A stretch of 64,000 nt of DNA from Opitutaceae bacterium (GCA_028280945.1 JANQKV010000055.1:62001-126000), one strand, 5' to 3'. Shown: positions 50,782 through 60,475, counted from the stretch's first letter. The notes: generated by a model from the letters alone, not told the origin. Numbers and translations are program-made.

Positions 50782-52329
50782 GTGATACCGATCCGCCGGG
50801 CCATCCTTTTTACGTTTTTCCTAGGAGCCCTCCAGGCCCTCGCAGACGAGACAGACGGCCCGCCTCCACCCAATGTGTTGTTCATCATCACCGATGATCT
50901 GAACTGCGACATCGGCCCTTACGGCCACCCGATCGTGCAGACGCCGCATCTGGATCGTTTGGCCCGGCGGGGGCTGACGTTTGAACGCGCCTACACCAAC
51001 TTCCCCGTTTGCGCCCAATCGCGCGCCAGCATCATGACCGGGCTTTATCCGGCGCAGAACGGCGTCACCAAACTCTGGCGATTGTTTCGCGACTACGTGC
51101 CGGACGCGGTCACCCTGACGCAGCATTTTCAGCGGCACGGCTACACGACCGCCCGCGTCGGCAAGCTCTACCACTACGGTAATCCCCGTGGCATCGGCAC
51201 CAATGGCCACGATGATGCCGCATCCTGGGATGTTCGTGTCAGCCCCATCGGCCGCGACAAAGCAGAGGAAGACAAAATCTTCTCGCTGCGACCCGGCAGT
51301 TTCGGAGCGAGCCTGAGTTGGCTCGCCGCCGAAGGCACGGATGAAGAACAAACCGATGGCAAGGTCGCCACGGAGTCGATCCGCGCCCTGCAGCATTTCG
51401 CCAGCACGGGTGAACCGTTTTTCCTGGGCGTCGGGTTTTACAAGCCACACACCCCCTTTGTCGCCCCGCAGCGTTATTTTGATCTCTACGATCCCAACGA
51501 CATCGAGATTCCGACCGTGCCCGCGGGTTACCTCGACACCCTGCCCGAACCGGCGGCCAAGTCCATTCGCCGTCGCACCACCGAAATCGATCTGCCCGAT
51601 GCGACGGCGCGCAAGGCCATCCATGCCTACTACGCGACCACGTCGTTTCTCGACGCGCAGATTGGACGCGTGCTCACCGCCTTGGACGAGCTCGGTTTGA
51701 GCAACAATACCATCGTGTTGTTCACCTCCGACCACGGCTACCATCTCGGCGAACACGGCTACTACCAGAAGACCACGCTGTTCGAGGCATCCGCCCGGGT
51801 CCCGCTCATCGTGGCGACGCCCACGCAGATGGCGCGCGGGAAACGCACAACAGCCCTGGTCGAGATGATCGATTTTTATCAGACCCTCAGCGAGCTTGCG
51901 GGACTCAATGCACCTCAACCCTATATCCAGGGTCACAGCTTCGCCCCCCTGCTGGACAATCCCGATGGCAAGGGCCGTCCCTCGGCCATCACGCAATTGG
52001 AAAACGGCTTTTCCCTGCGCACCTCTCGCTACCGTTTCAGCCAATGGCAGGATGCCGGAGACGATGCGATCGAACTCTACGACCATGAGACCGACCCGGC
52101 GGAGATGGTGAACCTGGCCGGCGACCCCGCCTATGCCGCCATTCGCACCGAGCTGGAGGTTCAGCTTGAACAGCGTATCACCGAGATCACTACACCGGTC
52201 CCCGGCCTGCGCTTCATTCCACCGACAGCGGAGGATCGTGGTTACTCGATTGAGGCGATCAAAGCCCACCACACTGCCGACGAGGCGGTGATCCACACAT
52301 TTCCCGCCGCGCTCGGCCCGGTCCCTTAA
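50782..52329 (+). CDS. Exported sulfatase, iduronate-2-sulfatase-like
   Basis: The 515-residue protein from GTG 50782 has a signal peptide (about 1-22, AILFTFFLGALQALA). Metal site 1 is NVLFIITDDLNCDIGPYG, and the modification site reads CAQSRASIMTG. The usual third residue is Pro or Ala (CxPSR/CxASR), so CAQSR is a variant. FTSDHGYHLGEHGYYQK provides the second metal site. This sequence type belongs with iduronate-2-sulfatase-like S1 subfamilies, common in Planctomycetes and Verrucomicrobia. It is translated 13 nt after the GH31 gene. An in-frame ATG at 50743 overlaps GH31 and precedes the signal peptide. Confidence 0.9.
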   Translation: MIPIRRAILFTFFLGALQALADETDGPPPPNVLFIITDDLNCDIGPYGHPIVQTPHLDRLARRGLTFERAYTNFPVCAQSRASIMTGLYPAQNGVTKLWRLFRDYVPDAVTLTQHFQRHGYTTARVGKLYHYGNPRGIGTNGHDDAASWDVRVSPIGRDKAEEDKIFSLRPGSFGASLSWLAAEGTDEEQTDGKVATESIRALQHFASTGEPFFLGVGFYKPHTPFVAPQRYFDLYDPNDIEIPTVPAGYLDTLPEPAAKSIRRRTTEIDLPDATARKAIHAYYATTSFLDAQIGRVLTALDELGLSNNTIVLFTSDHGYHLGEHGYYQKTTLFEASARVPLIVATPTQMARGKRTTALVEMIDFYQTLSELAGLNAPQPYIQGHSFAPLLDNPDGKGRPSAITQLENGFSLRTSRYRFSQWQDAGDDAIELYDHETDPAEMVNLAGDPAYAAIRTELEVQLEQRITEITTPVPGLRFIPPTAEDRGYSIEAIKAHHTADEAVIHTFPAALGPVP

Positions 52330-52792
52330 AACGTCAATCCGCTGACCTCACCCAGCAGCTACTTGATTTTCGACCAAGCGCTCCTCCCCGGTCAGCTTGG
52401 GCTGCCAGAGGCAGGTCTCCCGTTTGAGACCGGTCACAAAGTTCGACATCGACACCTGGCACGGAAATCCCGTTGCGGGAGTCCCCCATTATGCAAATCA
52501 CGGCGAGGCCCTGACCGGAAATGCGAACCAACCGACCAGACAGATGTAAACGCGGCTGATAGTGTGCGACTTTCACTAAAAATCATAACGGTTTCGTCTC
52601 CCACTCACGACTACGTCCACGTGAACTCCCGCAACTGTCGCCCTCCAAGGGTTACTTCGTCCCAGTTCTGGGTCGACAGTCATTCGGGTAAAAAAAACGG
52701 GCAACACCACGATCACTCGCCAGCGCATAATCATTCAGACCCGGGCTCCCGCCGTACGGGTACCACGCTTTAACCGAATCCCTCCCCTTCCC
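52330..52792. other. Intergenic region between two sulfatase genes
   Basis: This 463-nt gap has no supported gene, RNA or terminator. A short forward frame (about 52360-52554) reads DTWHGNPVAGVPHYANHGEA but has no start and no recognisable family. The last part probably carries the promoter of the next sulfatase, which begins with TTG. Confidence 0.4.
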
Positions 52793-54160
52793 TTGCGAAA
52801 AATCATCCCCATTTTCCTCCTTACCTTCGCGACACTTGTTTCCGTCGAGGCGAACCCGCCCAACGTTATCGTCATCATCTCCGATGACCAGGGCTACGCC
52901 GACGTGGGTTTCAACGGCAGTGACGAGATCCTGACGCCCAACATCGATCGCATCGCCCACGAGGGGCTGCGTTTCACCAGCGCTTACGTCACCCATCCCG
53001 TTTGCGGTCCAAGCCGCGCCGGCCTGCTGACCGGACGCGACCAGGGTCGGTTTGGGTTCCGTAAAAACCCCACCCTCAGCCCCTTCGAACCCACGGCCGG
53101 CCTGCCGCCTGCCGAGGACAACTTCGCCGAGATCATGAACCGCGGTGGCTATCGAACGGGCATCATCGGCAAATGGCACATGGGCACCCATGTTGATCTG
53201 CGCCCCAACGTGCAGGGTTTCGACGAGTTCTTTGGGTTTCTCGCGGGTGGACATACCTTCTTCCCCGAATTGCTCACCTATCCCGACATCGAGTCCTCCG
53301 ACAAACCCAACGCCTGGTATTACACCAAACTGCTGCGCAACGAAACGCGCATCGAGGTGGACGATTACATCACCGACGAACTCTCCGATGAGGCGGTCGA
53401 CTTCGTAAGGCGCAACCATGACGGATCGTTTTTCCTCTATCTCGCCTACCACGCTCCGCACACTCCCATGGAGGCGACGGAGAAATACCTGAGCCGCTTC
53501 CCGGACATTGAGGACAAAACCCGCCGCATCTACGCCGCCATGATCAGCTCCATGGACGACGGCATCGGCCGGGTGCTTGACGAGTTGGATACCCATGGTA
53601 TCGCCGAAAACACCATGGTGTTCTTCCTGGGTGACAACGGTGGCGCCCGCAACAACGCCTCCGTCAACACGCCGCTGCGAGGCTACAAGGGCCAGCTCTT
53701 CGAAGGCGGCATCCGCGTGCCCTTCGCTCTCCGCTGGCCCGCGATGCTCCCCGGCGGTGAAGACTTCGATCACCCGATCACCGCGCTGGATATCCTGGCA
53801 ACCGTCACCGCCGCGGCCAATCTCCCGATCGACCCGGCCAAGCCGCTCGACGGAGTGAACCTCCTCCCCTACCTCACCGGGAAAAAAGACCAGGCCCCGC
53901 ACGACATCCTCTTTTGGGAGGTGCTCTCCCGCGGCAGCAAAGCCGTCCGCCAAGGCAACATGAAGGTGATCGTCCCGTTGGCGGGCGATGAACCCGAACT
54001 CTACAACCTCAGCCTCGACCTGGGTGAGACCCACAATCTGGCAACACAACGGCCGGAACTGGTGGAGGAGTTGCTGGCCCGTCATGCTGAATGGGAAGCT
54101 GGGTTCATCCCTCAAGCCTTTCCTCCCCTCGGCTCATGGGACGTTTCCGCACCACGCTGA
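52793..54160 (+). CDS. Exported sulfatase, arylsulfatase A-like
   Basis: The 455-residue protein has a signal peptide (RKIIPIFLLTFATLVSVEA) from TTG 52793. The core includes NVIVIISDDQGYADVGFNG and the site CGPSRAGLLTGRDQGRFG, with CxPSR intact. GIIGKWHMG supplies the Lys/His pair, and LGDNGGARNNASVNTPLRG has the second metal site. This subfamily (arylsulfatase A/N-acetylgalactosamine-6-sulfatase-like) removes sulfate from polysaccharides in the periplasm or at the surface. TTG is taken because no ATG lies in frame near the signal peptide. Confidence 0.92.
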   Translation: MRKIIPIFLLTFATLVSVEANPPNVIVIISDDQGYADVGFNGSDEILTPNIDRIAHEGLRFTSAYVTHPVCGPSRAGLLTGRDQGRFGFRKNPTLSPFEPTAGLPPAEDNFAEIMNRGGYRTGIIGKWHMGTHVDLRPNVQGFDEFFGFLAGGHTFFPELLTYPDIESSDKPNAWYYTKLLRNETRIEVDDYITDELSDEAVDFVRRNHDGSFFLYLAYHAPHTPMEATEKYLSRFPDIEDKTRRIYAAMISSMDDGIGRVLDELDTHGIAENTMVFFLGDNGGARNNASVNTPLRGYKGQLFEGGIRVPFALRWPAMLPGGEDFDHPITALDILATVTAAANLPIDPAKPLDGVNLLPYLTGKKDQAPHDILFWEVLSRGSKAVRQGNMKVIVPLAGDEPELYNLSLDLGETHNLATQRPELVEELLARHAEWEAGFIPQAFPPLGSWDVSAPR

Positions 54161-54202
54161 TTCATTCGCAAGCGGCATCCCGGGCAACCCACCCCATCCC
54201 AC

Positions 54203-55609
54203 ATGAGAATCACCAGGCGCACTTTCAGCCTGACCTTGATGCTGAGCCTCGCGGCGGGAGCGCTCAACGCCGCGCCCAACATTTTGTTCATTGCCATCGA
54301 CGATCTCCGCGCCGAGCTCGGAGCCTACGGCGCGGACCATATCCACAGCCCCCATATGGATGGCCTGGCCGAACGCAGCCTGCTGTTTGAGCGCGCGTAT
54401 TGCATGGTGCCCACCTGCGGCGCGTCCCGCTCGAGCATGTTGTCGGGAGTGCGCCCAACCGAGACCCGGTTTCGTGATTTCCGCTCACGGGTGGACGAGG
54501 ATGCCCCGTGGGCGATCACCCTGCCGGCCCACCTGAAAGCCCACGGCTACGAAACCATCTCCCTGGGCAAGGTCTTCCACGCCATGGCTGACAACGCGGA
54601 TGCATGGTCCCTGCCTCCATGGCGATCGGACGCCGAAACCTATGCCCGATCCGAAAGCCAGGCGCTGACCCGGCAGCACAAACGGGGCCCCCTGATGGAG
54701 GGAGAGGATGTGCCGGACGATTTTTTCGCCGACGGCCAGGTTGCCCTCAAGGCAGTCTCTCACCTCCGTCGCCTCGCGGAGGACTCGGAACGCAGGCATC
54801 CCTTTTTCCTGGCCGTGGGATTCGAACGCCCCCACCTGCCGTTTGTGGCGCCCAGGAAATACTGGGACCTCTATCCGCCGGAGATCATTGCGCTCCCGAC
54901 CAATGACCACGCGCCGGCGGGGGCGCCGGCAGAATCCATCCGCGGCCGGACGGAAATCAGCCACTACAGCGACGGCCCGCAGGATCCGATCCTCTCCAAG
55001 GAACTGTCGCTTGCCTTGATCCGGGGTTACTATGCCACGACCAGCTACGTTGATGCGCTCGTCGGGCAGGTGGTCGATGCGCTGGACGAACTTGGCCTCG
55101 CCGACTCCACGACGATTGTGCTGTGGAGCGATCACGGGTTCAGCTTGGGTGAACGGGGCTACTGGACGAAGCACAGCACCTTTGAAATCGTGATGCGCAT
55201 TCCGCTGATGATCCGAGTGCCAGACAAGGCCGAGGGCGAGCGCACCTTTGCGCTCACCGAATCCATCGACCTCTACCCCACCTTGTGTGAACTGGCGGGT
55301 ATCCCCATTCCGGATACCGTGGAAGGCACCAGCCTGATGCCGCTGCTCGACGATCCGCACCAGCCCTGGAAGCAGTTTGCCATCGGGCGCAACGGTCCCG
55401 GCTACACGGTGCGCACCAACACGTTTCGGTTCACGGAATACAGCCGCAACGGCAAGCGCCTCTCGCGCATGCTCTACGATCTGGAGCGCGACCCGGAGGA
55501 AACGGTCAACCTCTCGGAAGCGCCTTATCTGCAGGATGTCTCCGAGGACCTCACTAAGACCCTGCACCGGGTGCTCCGGGAAACGGAAGCATTGACCCCG
55601 CAGGAATAA
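54203..55609 (+). CDS. Exported sulfatase, iduronate-2-sulfatase-like
   Basis: The 468-residue protein has a signal peptide (about 1-23, TRRTFSLTLMLSLAAGALNA; the RR pair could allow Tat export). The core has NILFIAIDDLRAELGAYG, the site CGASRSSMLSG (CxASR type) and LWSDHGFSLGERGYWTK. Features match the iduronate-2-sulfatase-like S1 group and resemble the sulfatase at 50782-52329. It is 42 nt behind the previous sulfatase and likely in the same transcript. It is convergent with the Gfo/Idh gene. Confidence 0.92.
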   Translation: MRITRRTFSLTLMLSLAAGALNAAPNILFIAIDDLRAELGAYGADHIHSPHMDGLAERSLLFERAYCMVPTCGASRSSMLSGVRPTETRFRDFRSRVDEDAPWAITLPAHLKAHGYETISLGKVFHAMADNADAWSLPPWRSDAETYARSESQALTRQHKRGPLMEGEDVPDDFFADGQVALKAVSHLRRLAEDSERRHPFFLAVGFERPHLPFVAPRKYWDLYPPEIIALPTNDHAPAGAPAESIRGRTEISHYSDGPQDPILSKELSLALIRGYYATTSYVDALVGQVVDALDELGLADSTTIVLWSDHGFSLGERGYWTKHSTFEIVMRIPLMIRVPDKAEGERTFALTESIDLYPTLCELAGIPIPDTVEGTSLMPLLDDPHQPWKQFAIGRNGPGYTVRTNTFRFTEYSRNGKRLSRMLYDLERDPEETVNLSEAPYLQDVSEDLTKTLHRVLRETEALTPQE

Positions 55610-55709
55610 AACGGCGCGCGGCGGCGATCCCCCCTGCCTGTCTCAATAAAGGTGGGACGGTTTCACCGAGACCGCCGATTCACGAGCAGCGGACAACCGA
55701 GTCCCTTGC

Positions 55710-57059
55710 CTAACCCAGCAGGTCATACGGCGCGCGCAACGGACGGTGGACCATGGCCTTCGCCTCATCACTGCCCAATACTTGTTCGGTCACCGGATCC
55801 CAGTCCACCTGCTCGCCCGTGCGGATGGCGATCTCGCTCAACTGACTGATGAGATCGGAACGGATGGCCGAGTCCAGCGGCGCGATGGGCTCTTCGTCGT
55901 CGAGAATCGCGTCGACGAAATTTTCAAAATGGTTGCTGCTCCGCTTGAGCTGGATCGGGCCGGGGTCTCGAGCCTGTTGGCGCAATTCCGGCGACGATGC
56001 AAAGAAAGCGCTGCGGGCCACACAGATCCAACCCTTGGTGCCGATAAAGAGCGTGCCGTTGTAGCTTCCACCCGCGTGTTTCACGTAAGGCTGCGCAGTG
56101 GTGAAGTCCATGAAACGCAGGCGCACGCCGTCCGCGTAATGGGCGGTCACATCCCAATGGGTGACGGTGTCGCGCAGTCCTTCGCTGGGCACAAAACCGA
56201 GGCCGCGATAATCCACCGGAATACCGCGTCCCTCCATGTCCGCCCACCATTGCAGCAAGTCCAGCGGATGTGCCCCCCACCCCGCAATGAAACCCAGGGC
56301 ATAGTCGCGCACGTGAAAGATGGCGTTGTCGTTTCCCTGGAGCAGGTTCCGGTCATGACTGAAGGGCCGCAGGGGAGCCGGCCCCGTCCACAGATCAAGA
56401 TCGTAATCTGACGGCACCGCCAGAACGGGATCGTCCGAACCGCCCCGCTCGCCGGCCGGCGCCCAGGCGAGGATTTCCTTGATGTCACCGATATGGCCGT
56501 TGAGCACCAATTCCAGCCCCATCCGCGGCTGGGGCTGCGAACGCTGCTGGGTGCCGTATTGAAAAATGCGGCCGTATTTTTCGGTAATCTGCCGCGCCGC
56601 CAGATCGTGCTCAATGGTGAGCCCCAAGGGCTTCTCGGTATACATGTGCTTGCCCGCCCGCGCCGCTTCCAGGGACAGCGGCACATGCCAATGGTCACTC
56701 GTGACGATGTGCACGCCGTCGATGTCATCGCGCGCCAGCAGCTCGCGATAGTCGGTGTGGCTGTGGGCGGGATCCACATCCCAAGTCACCCGCTTTTCCT
56801 CCCGGCGGGATCCAATCGGATCGCAGACGGCGACAATGTCGGAGCGATCGTAGAAGTGGTAAGACTCCGCCGAACCCGCCCGCAGGCCGCAGCCGATAAT
56901 TCCAATCCGGGCTCGATTGCTTGGCGCAACCGCGCCGTTTTTGCCCAGGGCCGTCGCGGGGATGATGGTGGGGAAACTCAGCAGGCTCGCCGCACCGATC
57001 GACTTTTTAACAAAGTCTCGGCGGGAAAGTGACGGGGTGGATTCAGATGAGGGGTTCAT
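55710..57059 (-). CDS. Gfo/Idh/MocA-family oxidoreductase with Tat signal
   Basis: The 449-residue protein from ATG 57059 starts with a Tat signal (SRRDFVKKSIGAASLLSFP). The NAD(P)-binding fold has RIGIIGCGLRAGS, then the family motif YTEKPLGLTIEHD (EKP) and a C-terminal substrate domain with HYADGVRLRFMDF. In this branch the cofactor is often held tightly and the enzymes act on sugars or glycosides in the periplasm (for example GH109-like or 3-keto-forming activities). It lies 40 nt downstream of an isomerase/epimerase gene in one operon. The substrate is unknown. ATG 57107 is also in frame but precedes the Tat signal by 32 residues. Confidence 0.9.
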   Translation of the reverse strand: MNPSSESTPSLSRRDFVKKSIGAASLLSFPTIIPATALGKNGAVAPSNRARIGIIGCGLRAGSAESYHFYDRSDIVAVCDPIGSRREEKRVTWDVDPAHSHTDYRELLARDDIDGVHIVTSDHWHVPLSLEAARAGKHMYTEKPLGLTIEHDLAARQITEKYGRIFQYGTQQRSQPQPRMGLELVLNGHIGDIKEILAWAPAGERGGSDDPVLAVPSDYDLDLWTGPAPLRPFSHDRNLLQGNDNAIFHVRDYALGFIAGWGAHPLDLLQWWADMEGRGIPVDYRGLGFVPSEGLRDTVTHWDVTAHYADGVRLRFMDFTTAQPYVKHAGGSYNGTLFIGTKGWICVARSAFFASSPELRQQARDPGPIQLKRSSNHFENFVDAILDDEEPIAPLDSAIRSDLISQLSEIAIRTGEQVDWDPVTEQVLGSDEAKAMVHRPLRAPYDLLG

Positions 57060-57099
57060 GCCATCGCGTTGGGGTTTACTACAGTTTTCCGGAAGCAGG

Positions 57100-57945
57100 T
57101 TACTCAACGAGCCACTTGCCCATGGTCTTTTTCAAAAACGCCAGGCTGCGTTCGGCTTCGTCGATCTGGCCACATTCCACACTTAGGAAAATGTCCCGGT
57201 CCACGGGTTCCATGATCGCGCCGACCCGCTCCCAGTCCACCATGCCCTCGCCACAGGCGCAGCCCACCGGTGTGCCGGTGACCTTGCCGCGCTCTGCTTC
57301 CGAGTGCTGCATCGAGATGTCCTTGGCGTGGATGTGATACACGCGGTCCCGCACCAGAGTTAGGCCATCGTAAGGATCCTCGATGCCGGCCAGATAGCTG
57401 TTGCCGGTGTCCCAATTGACCTGAATCCAGGGCGAGTCCACAAGGTTGACGATCCGCAGCAGGCCGGCGGCCGTCTTGGTAAAAACGCCGTGCGGTTCGA
57501 TGCAAAGATACTTGTGGTGACGTGCACACACCTGGGCCATGCGGGTAAGCGTGTAGCGCATGGTGTCGTGGGCAAAATCGTCGTCCATCCAGTCGGGCTT
57601 CACCATTTCGTCGGAGTTGAGGAAGTCGCAGCCCACGGCTCCGGCCTGGACCACCGCCCGGGTAAGGCGATCAATCGCCGCCTCCGGTTTCATGAGGGGT
57701 GAATGCGCCGAAAGGCTGGAAACTTTAAGGCCATGGCGGTTGCAAATCTCCTTCATCAGCAGCGGGTCCTCTTCCATCGAAAATGAATGGAAATAGTGCA
57801 CTTCGCTGAGCAGCTCCCACCCGGTGTGCACCATCGGCTCGATGTAGTGGTAACCGAGTTCAGAGGCGATTTTGACGCCGCCCTCAAAGGATTTGTCCGC
57901 CGAACGGCAGAACTCCATGTTCAGACTGATACGGAAACGCGCCAT
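57100..57945 (-). CDS. Sugar phosphate isomerase/epimerase (xylose isomerase-like TIM barrel)
   Basis: The 281-residue protein from ATG 57945 is an AP-endonuclease-family-2 TIM barrel. It has EFCRSADKSFEGGVKIASELG, EPHGVFTKTAAGLLRIV, VNWDTGNSYLAGI, VYHIHAKDISMQ and LSVECGQIDEAER, which hold the Glu/Asp/His/Glu metal site. Members isomerise or epimerise sugars, keto-sugars and inositols; some act on 3-keto-sugars made by Gfo/Idh enzymes. No signal peptide is present, so it is cytoplasmic. It is divergent from an AraC gene 63 nt away that probably controls it. Confidence 0.9.
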   Translation of the reverse strand: MARFRISLNMEFCRSADKSFEGGVKIASELGYHYIEPMVHTGWELLSEVHYFHSFSMEEDPLLMKEICNRHGLKVSSLSAHSPLMKPEAAIDRLTRAVVQAGAVGCDFLNSDEMVKPDWMDDDFAHDTMRYTLTRMAQVCARHHKYLCIEPHGVFTKTAAGLLRIVNLVDSPWIQVNWDTGNSYLAGIEDPYDGLTLVRDRVYHIHAKDISMQHSEAERGKVTGTPVGCACGEGMVDWERVGAIMEPVDRDIFLSVECGQIDEAERSLAFLKKTMGKWLVE

Positions 57946-57991
57946 GGTCACAGTATAGTTCGATGTGCTCCCCTTGACGTGTAATTCCTTT

Positions 57992-58007
57992 TGCGAAATA
58001 TTTTGCA
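57992..58007. promoter_or_regulatory. Near-palindrome TGCGAAATATTTTGCA in the divergent promoter
   Basis: The 16-bp element differs from a perfect palindrome at one base pair and ends 1 nt before ATG 58009 of the AraC gene. It resembles TGCGCATATTTTGCC at 38907. An operator role for this AraC regulator is plausible. Confidence 0.4.
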
Positions 58008-58008
58008 C

Positions 58009-58998
58009 ATGGTGAAGTCCGCACCGATTCCGGATGACTGTCAGCCCCTGACGGACGCGGTGGGACGCGGGGAGGTCCAGTTGGTGGCACTGGCACGAGG
58101 GCAGTATCCCGGGCACCGGTTGGCCAAGGATATCCTGCCCGGGCTGCGCACCATCGGCTACTGGGACGCGCACGGAAAACAAACCTGGGGACTGCCCATG
58201 CATCGCAACGAGGGCATCGAAATCTGCTGTCTGCTGCGCGGGGCCTGTCAGTTTGCCACGGACGAGACGACCTGGAATCTCTCCCCGGGCGACGTCACCA
58301 TCACCCGGCCCTGGCAGCGACATCGCGTTGGCAATCCCCACATCCACGCTTCAAAACTCTTCTGGTTGATTCTTGATGTCGCGGACGATACCGGCACGGG
58401 GGTTTGGGAAATTCCCGAGTGGGTCGGACCCGACGCGTCCTCGCGCCGGGAACTCCTGCGCGTTTTTCGGCGCAACCAGCGCAACTTCATCCCGGACGGT
58501 GAAGCGCGCTTGCGCCAAACCATCGAACAGGGCTGTGAATCACTCGCCCAACCAGGCCCATTTGGCACCGCCGCAACCAGTGCCCTGATCAATCAAGTCA
58601 TGGTATCCGTGGCCCGCATCCTGATGGTGGAAACCCATGATTCGGCGCAGGACGTGCAAGGATTTAACCAAACCATCCTGCAATTCTATCGAGGACTGGA
58701 ATACAGTGTGGAGACCGCCGCCGAACCCTGGACGGTGGACAACGTTGCGCGTTCCTGTCGCATCGGCGTGACCTATCTCACCGCCGCCTGTCGCGAGATT
58801 TTCCACATGACCCCGATGGAACAACTCAACCGCATCCGGCTGGAGCATGCCGCCCGACTGCTCGTCAAAGAACCCGCCACGACCATCACCCGCATCGCGC
58901 TCAGGTGCGGTTTCAACTCCAGTCAGTATTTTGCCAACCGGTTCAAACGCCACTTCGGCCGCACGCCCGGTGATTACCGCTCTCACCACGAGCGATAA
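58009..58998 (+). CDS. AraC-family transcriptional regulator with cupin sensor
   Basis: The 329-residue protein has an N-terminal cupin-like sugar-sensing domain (about 40-120) with LPMHRNEGIEICCLLRGACQF and LSPGDVTITRPWQRHRVG. Two HTH motifs follow: VDNVARSCRIGVTYLTAACRE and TITRIALRCGFNSSQYFANRFK, the usual AraC signature. It is divergent from the isomerase/Gfo-Idh operon and is probably its activator. ATG 58009 was used; TTG 57991 would place the palindromic element inside the gene. Confidence 0.9.
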   Translation: MVKSAPIPDDCQPLTDAVGRGEVQLVALARGQYPGHRLAKDILPGLRTIGYWDAHGKQTWGLPMHRNEGIEICCLLRGACQFATDETTWNLSPGDVTITRPWQRHRVGNPHIHASKLFWLILDVADDTGTGVWEIPEWVGPDASSRRELLRVFRRNQRNFIPDGEARLRQTIEQGCESLAQPGPFGTAATSALINQVMVSVARILMVETHDSAQDVQGFNQTILQFYRGLEYSVETAAEPWTVDNVARSCRIGVTYLTAACREIFHMTPMEQLNRIRLEHAARLLVKEPATTITRIALRCGFNSSQYFANRFKRHFGRTPGDYRSHHER

Positions 58999-59074
58999 CC
59001 GGGATCCTGCAAACGCGGCTGATCCAGGCCCACTCTCCCGCACCTACGGGATCGCAACTCCTCCAAGGCCGGAA

Positions 59075-60475
59075 TCAGACGTGAAATCGCCAACCCTCAC
59101 GGGCTTGAATTTCGATGTGCCGATTCAGCTCGGGCCGGTTGGTGATGCGGCCGGCCACATCGTCCCATTCGATTCGTCCGCCGGCCCGCATTGCCACGAC
59201 ACCGAGTAGAGCGAGTTGGGTCAACCCGGCCGAATACTCAAAACGAGACCCCGGCGAAGGTCCCACCCCTCGAATGGCATCGGTCCACTCCTGGATGGGG
59301 CCGCCTTGCACGCGACGGATGGTCTTGGGGACACGGTTGCTCCGCAACGCTTCCATGGCCGCCGGCGGCCACAGGCGCGGGCTGTTGGGCCGGCCGCTTG
59401 TCATGAGGGTGGCCTTGCTGCCGATCATCATCATGCCACGGTTGGGCAACTCCCGGTCGGCCGGCCAACCTGGTGGTGGCTCCGGAAGATTCTCGAAGTC
59501 TTCGATCCATTCCAGCGTCACCGGCGGCATCGTCCCCCGGGCGGCAAAACCATAAGTCACCTTGCCGCGCTTGGGAATGATCCATTCATCATGACCTTCA
59601 GCCACGCCTTCGATCCACTCCGGAGCTCCGAGTTTCAGTGCCCAATAAGGTCCGTCGAGCGTGTGGGCGGCCCAGTCACCCAACATGGCCGAGCCGTAGT
59701 TCCACCACCCCCGCCACTTGCGCGGCAGATACATCGGGGTATAGGCCGTGTCGGGAGCGGGCCCCAGCCACGCATCCCAATCCACTTCGGGTGGGGGCGT
59801 GCCAGGTGCCGGCGGCGTGTGCGCGGGCCGGTAAAACCAGTGGCCTGCCATCGGCGGCCCCCAGGATACCACGCGTTCCACGTCACCGAGCAGTCCCGCA
59901 TCGAACCACTCCTTGATCAGCCGGATACCCTCCGTCGCGTGACCTTGGTTGCCCATTTGGGTAACCACGTCGACCTGTCGTGCATAGTCGCGCAACCACC
60001 GTGCTTCTCCCACCGTGTGGGTGAGCGGCTTCTCCACGTAGACATGTTTGCCATGCTGCATGGCCAGCACGGTGGCCGGAAAATGGTGGTGATCGGGGGC
60101 ACAGACGACCACAGCGTCGATTTGGTCAGCCATGGTGGCGAACATCTCCCGATAGTCGGCGAAACGCGGGGCCGCGGTAAGTTGGTCGATCCCTTCATCC
60201 TGCGCCCGCACGATCGCCGCCCCGATCTGCAGTCGGTCGGGATCACAGATCGCCACGATGTCTTCGCTCCGCCCCAATTGACTCCAAGCGAAATAACCAC
60301 GACCGCCAACACCGATGATGGCGACACGGAGCTTCGAGGTCACCCCGGGGGCGGCTTCAGCTGATTCGGCAGGTTCGCCGGAGAGGCGCGGCAGCCCCAG
60401 AGCGGCCGCCGTGGCCATCGATGCTTTCAAGAAGGAACGCCGGGGCGTTTGTCGTGGATTTTCTGATACACTCAT
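59075..60475 (-). CDS. Gfo/Idh/MocA-family oxidoreductase with Tat signal
   Basis: The 466-residue protein from ATG 60475 has a Tat signal (PRRSFLKASMATAAALGLP). The Rossmann fold has RVAIIGVGGRGYFAWSQL, then VVVCAPDHHHFP and YVEKPLTHTVGEARWL. The C-terminal domain has WRGWWNYGSAMLGDWAAHTLD, with the Gly-Asp-x-x-x-His motif of this group. It is only distantly related to the protein at 55710-57059 and forms a second type. It follows the TonB receptor on the same strand after a terminator, so read-through or a separate promoter is needed. Periplasmic sugar oxidation is likely; the substrate is unknown. Confidence 0.9.
   Translation of the reverse strand: MSVSENPRQTPRRSFLKASMATAAALGLPRLSGEPAESAEAAPGVTSKLRVAIIGVGGRGYFAWSQLGRSEDIVAICDPDRLQIGAAIVRAQDEGIDQLTAAPRFADYREMFATMADQIDAVVVCAPDHHHFPATVLAMQHGKHVYVEKPLTHTVGEARWLRDYARQVDVVTQMGNQGHATEGIRLIKEWFDAGLLGDVERVVSWGPPMAGHWFYRPAHTPPAPGTPPPEVDWDAWLGPAPDTAYTPMYLPRKWRGWWNYGSAMLGDWAAHTLDGPYWALKLGAPEWIEGVAEGHDEWIIPKRGKVTYGFAARGTMPPVTLEWIEDFENLPEPPPGWPADRELPNRGMMMIGSKATLMTSGRPNSPRLWPPAAMEALRSNRVPKTIRRVQGGPIQEWTDAIRGVGPSPGSRFEYSAGLTQLALLGVVAMRAGGRIEWDDVAGRITNRPELNRHIEIQAREGWRFHV

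Noticed and set aside
52334-52576. Small frames in the gap between sulfatases (both strands)
   Set aside because: No start with ribosome-binding site and no family match; the forward piece ending LTGNANQPTRQM is short and isolated.
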